From: Uranotaenia lowii
Taxonomy: Eukaryota > Arthropoda > Insecta > Diptera > Culicidae
Assembly: GCF_029784155.1 (NCBI RefSeq)
Contig: NC_073693.1
Coordinates: 164,654,031-164,718,030, forward strand
Direction of reading: 5' to 3'
DNA length: 64,000 nucleotides
The position numbers were made by a program, and so were the translations under genes. Position 1 is the first letter of the stretch. Each line of letters begins with the position of its first letter. Positions 55,591-64,000 of this stretch are shown piece by piece. The notes under the pieces were generated by a model. That model made no database searches and had not been told where the DNA came from. It saw only the letters and a program-made list of their open reading frames with translations.

Positions 55591-58500
55591 TCATCCTACA
55601 CCGTTCGCGGACTGCCGTTGGTTCCAGCTCCTCTGCAGGGCAGTCATGATCCGGGTGAACCCATCGCTGACCGCGTGCCAAGTGTTGGAATCCGCACACA
55701 TCCTCTGTACAACGTTATCTGCTGTCGTGTCAGGCCCACAGGCGGCAAATATGGAAGTACGTACCGCCGCAAACCTCGGACAGACAAACACCACATGTTC
55801 GGGTGTTTCCTCTACGTCACCACAATCTGGGCAGTATGGCGAAGCCACATGTCCAAACCGGTAGTGGTACTTCATGAAGCATCCATGACCAGTCAGGAAT
55901 TGCGTCATATAGAAGTCCACTTCACCGTGCCTTCTTCCGATCCAGCTCCCGATGTGCGGGATCAGACGATGGGTCCACCTTCCTCTCGTTGAGCTGTCCC
56001 ACAGCTGCTGCCAGTTGGACATCGAGTCCTCATTGGCGAGATCTCGAACGTTGGGCGTGTCTCTGTTGTCGTAGCAATAGACATCCTCCTCCAGCAAAAC
56101 CGAGATGGGCATAACACCCGCTACTACACAGGCGGCTTCGGACGACATGGTCCGGTATCCGCTGATAACCCGCAGGTTCATCAGCCGCTGAACGCTGCTA
56201 AGTCGCTGCAGGTTACAGCTTCCTCCCAGGGCCTGCCTCCAGGCCGCTGCTCCGTACCGCAAGATCGAAGTGGTCACACTTGCAATGATCCGCCTTTTGC
56301 TGCTTTGGATAGCCGAGGAGTTCGGCATCATTCGTGTGAGTGCGGCCGTGGCCATTGCCGCTCTCTTGCACACGTGTTCGACATGGCTCGTGAAGCTGAG
56401 CCTGTCGTCAATCATCACCCCTAGGTACTTAATTGCGCGTTTAGACACGATGTTGCACGGTCCAACGGCAATGGTACCTGTTTGGGGTGATTTCAGGTTG
56501 GTGATAAGCACCATCTCGGTTTTGTGGTGGGCTAGACGCAGGCACTTGGAGTGCATCCAGCGTTCCACTTCCTGGATAGCTACCGTGGCCAGTAGCTCAA
56601 CCTCCGCTGTTGAGGAGCCCCTCGCCAAGAGGACTACATCATCTGCAAATCCTACGAGTTCGGCTCCCGATGGGAGGCTCGTTCGTAGGAGTTCGTCGTA
56701 GGTGATGTTCCACAGAACCGGGCCGAGAATTGACCCCTGTGGAACACCCGCCGAAACCTCTTGTGTTCGCAAACCCTCGCCGGTCATATACTGCAGTTGG
56801 CGATTGTGGAAGTAACTTTCCACAAGCCTATACAGATATGCCGGGATCCTCATTTGGATGAGCGACGACGCAATCGCTGTCCAACTGACACTGTTGAAGG
56901 CGTTCTTCACATCCAGAGTGACAACCGCGCAAAAGCGGAGCCCTCTCCTCTTGGTCAGCCTGGCTCTGTCCGCTACCTCGATGACCGAGCGGATGGCATC
57001 TACGGTGCTGCGACCTCGACGGAAACCAAACTGTTTCCCCGAAATTCCGCCCTCACTTTCCGTGTATCTCTGAAGTCGGTTCTGAATCACCTTCTCCAGG
57101 ACCTTACCCGCTGTATCCAGTAGACAGATCGGCCGATATGCCGATGGGTCTCCTGGACGCTTACCCGGCTTTGGCAGAAGAACAAGTTTCTGCCGTTTCC
57201 ACGTGTCAGGAAACACCCGTTCCGTCACGTATCGTTGCAACGATGTTCGGAACATATCGGGGAATTCCCTAATCGCGGCCTTCACCGCGACGTTCGGAAT
57301 GCCGTCCGGTCCGGGGACCTTCCTCGGTTGGAGAGACTTGGCGATCTCGCGAAGTTCTTCCACCGTTATCCTCTCTTCGGCGCTGGTGTCCCAGTCATAC
57401 GGGACTGTTGGCCAGCGGGTAACATCGTGCTGTGGGAACAGCTCATTGATGATGACTCTCAGTTTATCGGGGCACGTTTCAGGTGGTGCGCCCCCACTTT
57501 TAGTTCTGCCCATGACTATCCGATAGGCATCACCCCATGGACAGTCGTTGGCGTCACGGCATAACTGTTTGAAACGTGCCCTCTTGCTTGCGTTGATGGC
57601 CCTGCGGAGGGCCGATCTCGCGCTTGTGAAGAGTGGCCTACGCTCCGTTCGCTCTTCTTGGGTCCTTGCGTTCTGCATCCTGCGCCTTGCCCTATGGCAG
57701 TCGGCACAATTTCCTCCGTCCACCAGTAGACGGGTGGCCTAGTGCTTTTATGCTTGGCCCTTCTCGGCATCGCAGCATCGCAAGCGCGAGCTAGAACCCT
57801 CGTCAGTTCTTCCGCGGACAGGTTGTCCAGGTTCCTCTCCCAGTGCAACGCTTCGACAAAGACGTTCTGGTCGAACTGCGTTGTCTTCCAGAGGCGTTCT
57901 CCTGTACGAGACTCGCGTCTACCTGTCCGCGTACTTGAGCCTAGCCGATAGCGAATCGCGAAGTGATCGCTATTCGTGTAGGCCTCGCTCACCATCCAAT
58001 CGCTTACCAACCCCGGGCTACCGAAGGTGACATCTATGGTTGACTCGCTCCCGTTCCAACTTTGGTAGGTACTGGTATTCCCTACGTTGGCCAGATCCAC
58101 ATTAAGCCTCGCCAGGGCTTCTAAAAGAGTTTGACCTCTGGGGTTTGTGAGGCGGCTACCCCATTCAACGGCCCACGCGTTAAAGTCGCCAGCAATAACG
58201 ATGGAGCTTTTCCCCATTAGCACATCCACCATCTTGTCAACCATAGTGCCAAACCTCTCCAAGGACCACCTTGGGGGAGCATAGCAGCTACAGAAGTAGA
58301 TCCCGTTAACTTTGGCCACCACCATGCCTTCGTTTTCCGTCGCCACAACTTCTTGTATGGGGAAACTACCTGTAACCCATATCGCGGCCAGTTTGGCATC
58401 ATCAGTCGCCCAATTAATGCCATTCGCAGCTCTGCGATATGGGTCTGCCACTAGCGCGATGTCCAACTTTTCCTCAACTGTCATCTGCCGCAACAGCTGG

Positions 58501-58595
58501 TGTGCTGTGTAGCAGTGGTTGAGGTTAAGTTGGACGACCTCTATGCTCTTGGCGCCCGGGGTGGTACCGCCTGCACCTTTGTGTAGGCGGGGCAC
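55591..58595 (-). pseudogene. R1-clade ORF2: endonuclease-reverse transcriptase, one frameshift
   Basis: The first part (58595 to about 57700) is an AP-type endonuclease: VVQLNLNHC, GMVVAKVNGIYFCSCYAPP, IAGDFNAWAVEWGS, STIDVTFGSP and TNSDHFAIRYRL, which are the N, Y-P, D-x-N, D-V-T and S-D-H motifs. After PPVYWWTEE a one-base shift near 57690-57715 moves to a second frame. That frame has the RT: LPKPGKRPGDPSAYRPICLL, GFRRGRST, TLDVKNAFNSV, GVPQGSILGPVLW and the FADD catalytic box. It ends with a CCHC knuckle, CPDCGDVEETPEHVVFVC, and TAG at 55591. The RT frame alone is about 710 codons. ORF2 would be about 1000 residues if the shift were not there. Confidence 0.93.
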
Positions 58596-60016
58596 CTAGG
58601 GTTGCCAACAGCGTGGTCTCCAGCGCAGACAGGGCATTTAGCAGGCTTTTTGCAGTTAGCCGACTTGTGGCCGGTTTCGCTGCAGCGCCAGCATATGCCA
58701 CTTCTGTCTGGCCCAGTGCAGTCGAACGACTTGTGACCGTTCAACAGGCACTTGAAGCACCGGTCCGGTTGCTGGGGGATGGATATCTGACAGATAGACC
58801 ATCCCACCTTTAGCCGCCCACACTTAAGTGCGGCGTTTGCTGCTGCAACCGGAAGTTTGACCAGCCCAATCTGCATACCAGATTTGGGAGGGCCATTCCG
58901 CAGACGAACCGTCATCTGGTCAGAGCAGATTTTGCACTGCTCGACCAGTGCCACCCGCAGTTCGTCTTCCGTCGTGACTTCATCCAGGTTTTTAACCCGG
59001 ATGGTCACTTCCTTACAGAGGGCACGCACCTCAGCCTTGTCACCAAGGGCTTCGGCGGCCTTAGCCGTAAGGGTCCCGCTGGAGTTTCCAGCACCACGCT
59101 TCAGTTCGAGGATCATCTCGCCGGTGCGTGTCCGACGGATCCTCCGAACTTTCTCGCCTAAATCGGCGAGATCTTCGTTCGTACGCATCTGTCGCAAGAC
59201 ATCTGCGTACGTGCCCTCAGGTGCTTTGACGACAATCGCCTCGCCCCTCTCCCTGACGCGACGTTTGCGTCGTTGGGGTTGGGGTTTGGCTTTTCCCGTC
59301 TCCGTACCTTTGGGCCTTCCCCTTTTGCGCGATACCGTCCGCCATCCGGTATTTGCGCTCGTCGGCTCATCTGCCTTTTCGGCAGGGCCTTCCGCCCGCT
59401 TGGAAGCGCTGGCCGCAGGATCCTGCCGGACAGACGGATCCTCCGCTCTTTTCTTAGGGTCCCCGGGTCTGAGTTCCCCGGGAGACCCTCTCTTACGCTT
59501 GCTGTTGCCAGCAAACGCAAGGCTGCCTTCTGTTTGGGCAAAGGCATTGACCTTCTTTGGGCGGATGGTGTCCGCCCTCAGAGGGGTCTCTGCCGGCCCT
59601 CGCTCTTTTGGTCTGGCGGCCTCGGGCTCCGCAAGCCGTTCCACCACAGCTTTGTTGGCTGCGATGAAGAGCTGCATCACCCTGGCTAGCTTCTCGCGTA
59701 TTTCCTTGTGGATGTTGGACTTCCCCTTCACACATTCCACAAGGTCAGCGATGCCAGCCATGGCCGTGACCAACTCTACTGGAGCTCCCGGATCTTGGAG
59801 TTCCGGGGAGCTCAGTAGGTCTTCCAGCGCTTCCTGTACTTGATCGTACGGGTCCGCTCGCACATCGCTCGGTGCTTCCACCGACGTTGCCGTCGGGTCC
59901 ACCGGGTTGGCAGATTGCCTAACCGGTGAACGCCTAAGGCTACTCCCGCCGAACGGATTCGGGCTTTCGCCTTTATCCGTTCCGTCCTTTTTTGTTTCTT
60001 TCTGATTTTTTGGCAT
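58541..60016 (-). CDS. R1-clade ORF1, gag-like protein with three zinc knuckles
   Basis: 491 residues from ATG at 60016 (MPKNQKETKK…), terminating TAG at 58541. The first half is lysine/arginine/proline-rich and disordered. A conserved fold (VKNLDEVTTEDELRVALVEQC) precedes three CCHC-type knuckles: CFKCLLNGHKSFDC, CWRCSETGHKSANC and CPVCAGDHAVGNPRC. It binds the element's RNA and forms the RNP for target-primed integration. ORF1 overlaps the beginning of ORF2 by about 50 bp in another frame, as in R1 elements. No internal stop is present. A GTG at 60028 is in frame upstream but is a weaker choice. Confidence 0.92.
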   Translation of the reverse strand: MPKNQKETKKDGTDKGESPNPFGGSSLRRSPVRQSANPVDPTATSVEAPSDVRADPYDQVQEALEDLLSSPELQDPGAPVELVTAMAGIADLVECVKGKSNIHKEIREKLARVMQLFIAANKAVVERLAEPEAARPKERGPAETPLRADTIRPKKVNAFAQTEGSLAFAGNSKRKRGSPGELRPGDPKKRAEDPSVRQDPAASASKRAEGPAEKADEPTSANTGWRTVSRKRGRPKGTETGKAKPQPQRRKRRVRERGEAIVVKAPEGTYADVLRQMRTNEDLADLGEKVRRIRRTRTGEMILELKRGAGNSSGTLTAKAAEALGDKAEVRALCKEVTIRVKNLDEVTTEDELRVALVEQCKICSDQMTVRLRNGPPKSGMQIGLVKLPVAAANAALKCGRLKVGWSICQISIPQQPDRCFKCLLNGHKSFDCTGPDRSGICWRCSETGHKSANCKKPAKCPVCAGDHAVGNPRCPAYTKVQAVPPRAPRA

Positions 60017-60375
60017 ATTTGATCCCACGAGTAATCAGGTAACAAACGGTCCACTGCGCCAGTGACCTGCTTAGCGCAGCAAGGACTGGGATACTGTGGG
60101 GTGTGTCCCGGTGCCCCACAGGCAACCGTTAGAGACTGGCGTGACTTAACGACCCGCCAGCCTTCCAGGTACATCGGCGCGGTTAGCTTCACCCCTTCAC
60201 CAATGGAGTCGGTTTCCGATAGAAATTCCATTGTCGTAATCCAAATTCGTTAGCGAGGGTCTTCATAAGGGGGGGGGGGGGGGGGGGGGTGTAGTTCTCT
60301 CGGCCGTACATCTGCATAAAGCAGACACGTTTCCACTCTGCACCACGGGGAGGTGGAACTACGTCGCAGAGCAAG

Positions 60376-60905
60376 GTGGTGGTGTGGCATGGGTGGTAAG
60401 TGGAATGGGTGGTAGGTGGTGTGTGGCATGGGTGGTAGGTGGTGTGTGGCATGGGTGGTAGGTGGTGTGTGGCATGGGTGGTAAGTGGAATGGGTGGTAG
60501 GTGGTGTGTGGCATGGGTGGTGTGTGGCGTAGGTGTGGTGTGGGTGGTGTGTGGCGTAGGTGTGGTGTGGGTGGTAGGTAACGAGTGTGGTGTGTGACGT
60601 GGGTGATGTGTAGCGTGGGTGGTAGGTGGCGGGGAAGGCGAGTGGCGTGGGTGGAAGATAGAGATGGTGTGTGGCGAGGATGGTGGGTGGCAGGTGGTGT
60701 GTGGCGTGGGTGTACGCAGTGTGTGGCATGTGGCGTGGATGGTGGGTGGTAGGAGGTGGGTGGTAGGAAATGTGTGGTAGGAGATGTGTGGCGTGGGTGT
60801 ACGTAGTGTGTGGCATGTGGCGTGGATGGTGGGTGGTAGGAGGTGGGTGGTAGGAGATGTGTGGTAGGAGATGTGTGGCGTGGGTGGTGTTGGTGGCGTG
60901 AGTAT
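60376..60905. repeat. 23-bp GT-rich minisatellite, right part
   Basis: Clear 23-bp units GTGTGGCATGGGTGGTAGGT+GGT occur at 60419-60490, with variant units (GTGTGGCGTGGGT, GTAGGTGGCG) on to 60905. Threonine-proline-histidine-rich frames on the minus strand are by-products. Confidence 0.9.
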
Positions 60906-61560
60906 GTGAGGCTGCTGTGTGTTATGTGGATTGGTTTGTTGCCAGTGGCAACAATTGGCAACTTGCCACTGTTTGAACATCAAAACGATATCTGCATAGG
61001 ATTACCGCTGGTGAGGTCCGTACGCAGATCGAAATGCTCAACAGGCAAACTGAGAATGAAACCGGTCGGCCGGAGACCCCTTACTTTTATACCTTTCGAA
61101 GGAAGGGAAAAATAAAACATACCAAGGGGCGGGGCGTCCGTGTTTTTTTGTCATTTTCGACCAGCCAATCAACGATGAGCAGGCTTGAAATGTCTTTTAG
61201 GAAAGATGTCCTTGAGTTGGAAAGTTTTCGTGACGCGAGATCCGATCGCAACTTTCAATTTGCCCCCCTATAGTGTTGCCGTAAGACGTAATTCTACGTC
61301 AAAAAATAATATGACTTGTTGATGCCTAAATAAATTATCTTGTTTCGGAAAATACTTCTCAGCGGAAGTATGACATTTGGCATAAAAGCTATTGGGCGTA
61401 AAGGCCATTTGGCATAACTTCAACTTACAGTGTAGTGACTATTTAGATATACTTGTAAGATATTTTTATCGAGGATTTTAATTTCCTTTTGGAGAGAGCC
61501 CACTGCGACCATTAAGTTGACAATTGTGCGATTACCCCGCGTCACTTTTTAATTTGCTAT
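60906..61560. other. Intergenic DNA with a promoter-like segment
   Basis: On the minus strand, an ATTGG box (CCAAT on the plus strand, near 61167) precedes TATAAAAG (61091-61084) and an initiator-like TTTCATTC about 34 bases downstream (near 61055). This is TATA-Inr spacing. No gene follows on the minus strand, only the minisatellite. 61280-61440 has repeated TTTGGCATAA words. Confidence 0.35.
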
Positions 61561-63245
61561 TACCATCATGTCACCATCTACCAGTGATTGAAATCCTCAA
61601 CCATTTTCTCATCAGAGGCATTCAAAATACACACTTTGAGGCCTCGTATAGTAATACAGGAGACGATACATATACATTCATTCAAACCTCCCCCCATGAG
61701 GAGGATCTGCTCCGAGAGACACTATCCGTTCGCTGCTCAGAACGAACTCTCTCAACGTTCGGTCGCACATGATGCATGAAGTAAACGAGGCACACATACT
61801 CATTTACGTTATTGAATTTGATGGACTCAAGCCGATAGCTGTCGTTGAGGAGAACCGAACTTATGCATAGCATAGGCCCGCAACGTATGGAGCAAGGAGA
61901 GGGGAGGAAAAGAAACGAAAAAACTAGCTGCCTGCGTGCGGTTGCTGTGCAATAATAGCAATAGCAGAAAAACTTCGGGTATTCGATCCAGGCACAAACG
62001 AGGAGACTCGGGTTTGCTCTGCCTTTTGAATTCGGCTCCCTCAAGAATGTAACAGGAGATGAGTGAGAGCCATTCGTTTGGTTTTTTGGATTCGCTGCCT
62101 CGAATGTACCTATATTGCTTCTTGAAGGTGGGCCATGTGAGAGCGTATGCATCATCGGTTTTGTCGTTTTCGCTGCCTCAAAGCAACCTTTGCTTCCGAG
62201 TAAAGCGTTGAGCGAGAGATGGTTGATCAATTCATGCTCAGCAAAATTCAATCACTGCCATCTACCGCCCAGTTAAGCGGTTTTTCAACTTCAAACATGT
62301 GTAATAAAAAAACGACGGCAGATTTTTATTCGCTTTCTTTTCCAATACATCTCAAAACTGCTCTACTTTCAATTACAAATTTAGTGGAATGCGAAAAATG
62401 TGCGCTTTTCAAAATAATTAACTAAATTTTGAGGTGTTCAACTGGCCCTATTACCGCCCACTCGACTTTTTTGGGTATCAATAAGGTTTTCTTAAGGAAA
62501 AACTATCTAACAACACGGAAACTGTTCTTTTTAGTATTTTCCATATAACGAGCTGTCAAAAGCATTTTGAGGAACTTGAGAGAATACATTTTGTGAAATT
62601 TTTCCCGCAAATTTTTGACAAATTGTAACAAAGTGCGTTGACTGACAAAATGATGATTCCAGACAAACAGCCTCAAGTAACCGGTTACTTTCAGCGATAA
62701 AACATCATTTTCTAACATAATCGAACTAAATTCTTCTTATAATTTACACATTTGACACAATACATGCGTTAAAAACAAAGAAATTGTGCGTGACCGGTAA
62801 TTAGGAACCCACACTTTTTTTTAAACACCAATTACCGCCCACCACTAATCGCTTCAAAAAACAACAACTATTGAAAAAATCTGAAATTTTTCGATGCAAA
62901 TCTATTCTACGAAAATAAAACTATCGTTTCAAGTCGATTTTAGGTCAAATAGGTACTATCTTGAAAACAAAAACCCTTTTTGCCCTAGGAGTACAGTAAT
63001 GCTTAGTTCGCTAACAGGCGTCGAATTCAACAATTTGACCGGAAACCAAAAACTAAACATTTAATTTCTGGCTATAGTTGGCATAATTAAGTGATGTTTT
63101 TTCAGTGAAATGATCGAACAATGATGCCGACACAGAACACAGGTCTTATTTTTGGAGAAAACATCCCAGTTTTTTCAAAATACAAACAAAAGGGTGATTT
63201 TGGGCGGTAAATGGTGTCTGGGCGGTAGATGGTGACATGATGGTA
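61561..63245. mobile_element. TIR element G, 22-bp perfect ends, ACCGCCCA motifs
   Basis: Both ends carry the same 22-bp inverted repeat beginning TACCATCATGTCACCATC. Inside, TTACCGCCCA/CTACCGCCCA words recur near 62265, 62450, 62832, and inverted near 63203 and 63220. These are likely transposase-binding repeats. About 1.69 kb, no convincing transposase. The long minus frame at 61682-62251 lacks domain features. Confidence 0.8.
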
Positions 63246-63376
63246 TAGCCGCCGAAATGCGAACTGTCGACGAGAATCTTGACTGGGACCAAGTGAAGAC
63301 GCTGGCTACGGATCTTCAACAGTGGAGGACTTTCATCATGGCCGTATGCGCCGGAGAATCGACGCAGGATCATTGA
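63246..63376 (+). pseudogene. RTE-like LINE, C-terminal end of RT protein
   Basis: An open frame AAEMRTVDENLDWDQVKTLA…WRTFIMAVCAG ends TGA at 63374, then AATAAAAAAAAAT. The W-x2-A/V-…-A-x-D-x3-WR-x-F pattern is that of RTE-type LINE C-termini, and a short A-rich tail follows. Everything upstream is replaced by TIR element G. Confidence 0.5.
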
Positions 63377-64000
63377 ATAAAAAAAAATCTTTTGATGACC
63401 TTGCATTGTCTCAGCCTCAGCTAAATATTTTCACACCAACTATCCGATGTCTTTTTCTTAATTAGAATGCAAAACGAATCATTTTATAGCGGTTATAACC
63501 AGTGTTGGTAAATTTCGCCCGTCACGCTTGACCCGACTAGTTTCGTTTCATCAAACGACTGGCACTGTTCTCAATTGATGGAGCCTCACTACTCGCATGA
63601 CGACTAAAGCACGACAACAATCAACATTTCTCTATCATCGACTGGCGAAGGTCCTACAAACACATGGTCAAAATTTCTCCTGAGAGTGACTGGCAAATCT
63701 CTTCACACTGCGATCGGCTGCTGACGGCAGGTACAACTAATTGAACAACTTGCTGGCAGAGAGCAACAATAGCAATAAAAAACTGAAAACGAGCTTGCTG
63801 GCAGGAGCAACAATAATAATAAATGCTTTTCTTGTTCGTCTTCGGTCGTCTTCGGCTTGCTGGCAGGAGTAACAATAATAATAAATGCGTTTCTTTTTCG
63901 TCTTCAGTTCGGTCCACGACTCGTTTGAATGCGATTGGTGAATGCTTGACTATGAAATTTTTTTAGCTTCATACGACTGGGGGTTGAATGACTGGCAAAC
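63377..64000. other. Low-complexity and short tandem sequence
   Basis: A unit of about 60-70 bp, GCTTGCTGGCAGGAG(C/T)AACAAT…TTCGTCTTC, is repeated at 63740-63905. CGACTGGC words recur from 63555 to 63995. No gene was recognised; short minus-strand frames are by-products. Confidence 0.5.

Larger units (their letters stand above)
53081..60375 (-). mobile_element. Full-length R1-clade non-LTR retrotransposon
   Basis: It reads on the minus strand from about 60375 to an 18-base poly(A) tail (T-run at 53081-53098). It comprises a 5' UTR with a 21-G run (60269-60289), ORF1 with zinc knuckles, ORF2 with AP endonuclease and RT, and a long 3' region with tandem repeats interrupted by a MITE (54228-55113). 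Without the MITE it is about 6.4 kb. Both outer flanks are the same minisatellite. No RNase H domain was recognised, as usual for R1. A frameshift in ORF2 makes this copy defective. Confidence 0.92.

Noticed and set aside
58857..59843. 328-codon plus-strand frame opposite LINE ORF1
   Set aside because: An antisense shadow of the GC-rich ORF1. The minus strand holds three zinc knuckles and the conserved gene order.
60189..60983. Long minus-strand frames rich in His, Thr and Pro
   Set aside because: They are translations of the 23-bp minisatellite and exist in several frames at once. There is no start context or domain.
61682..62251. 189-codon minus-strand frame as a gene
   Set aside because: No domain, biased composition, and it lies within TIR element G without splice or promoter context.

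Overview
The window is eukaryotic, AT-rich and transposon-dominated. It is most likely from a mosquito or a close dipteran relative. The evidence is spliced genes with short GT-AG introns of about 60-70 bp, a UCHL5-type deubiquitinase and a Jarid2 gene of insect type, and a repeat set made of Gypsy, BEL/Pao, Copia-like, R1-clade and RTE-like retroelements, a Helitron and many TIR/MITE families. No bacterial features, CRISPR arrays, rRNA genes or intact tRNA genes were seen.

Layout. 1-5059: the 3' portion of a decayed Gypsy-type LTR retrotransposon (gag, protease-RT, RNase H-integrase, polypurine tract, one 163-bp LTR). It is interrupted by two intron-like sequences, a tRNA-derived SINE-like insertion and a MITE. 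5690-5952: a MITE end and a Copia RNase H tail. 6059-18806: one BEL/Pao insertion on the minus strand. It has matching 194-bp LTRs that differ at 2 positions and a 5-bp target duplication, and it is filled with later insertions: a block of exon-like sequence, two copies of a TIR element, a Helitron with a 143-bp tandem array, and a 1175-bp TIR element inside the 5' LTR. 19306-36540: a field of TIR elements, including a 2.25-kb element present twice and virtually identical. A few uncertain gene fragments lie between them. 36720-49361: the genic island, with QTRT2 (plus), UCHL5 (minus, convergent with QTRT2) and Jarid2 (plus, 2244 aa). 49362-52860: the Jarid2 3' UTR, intergenic DNA, a MITE and an orphan histone-type 3' stem-loop. 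52926-60905: a full-length R1-clade LINE (minus) inserted in a 23-bp GT-rich minisatellite. 61561-63245: another TIR element. 63246-63376: an RTE-like LINE 3' end. 63500-64000: low-complexity repeats.

The three host genes are unrelated housekeeping or chromatin genes: queuine tRNA modification, the proteasome/INO80-associated deubiquitinase, and the PRC2 cofactor. They share a neighbourhood and do not form a pathway.

The most interesting structural signals are these: a Gypsy polyprotein carrying two in-frame introns of dipteran size; TIR elements whose cores look like captured exon-intron-exon cassettes; spliced-gene-like sequence embedded inside a young BEL element; an R1-clade LINE sitting in a minisatellite; and an isolated histone 3'-end processing signal.
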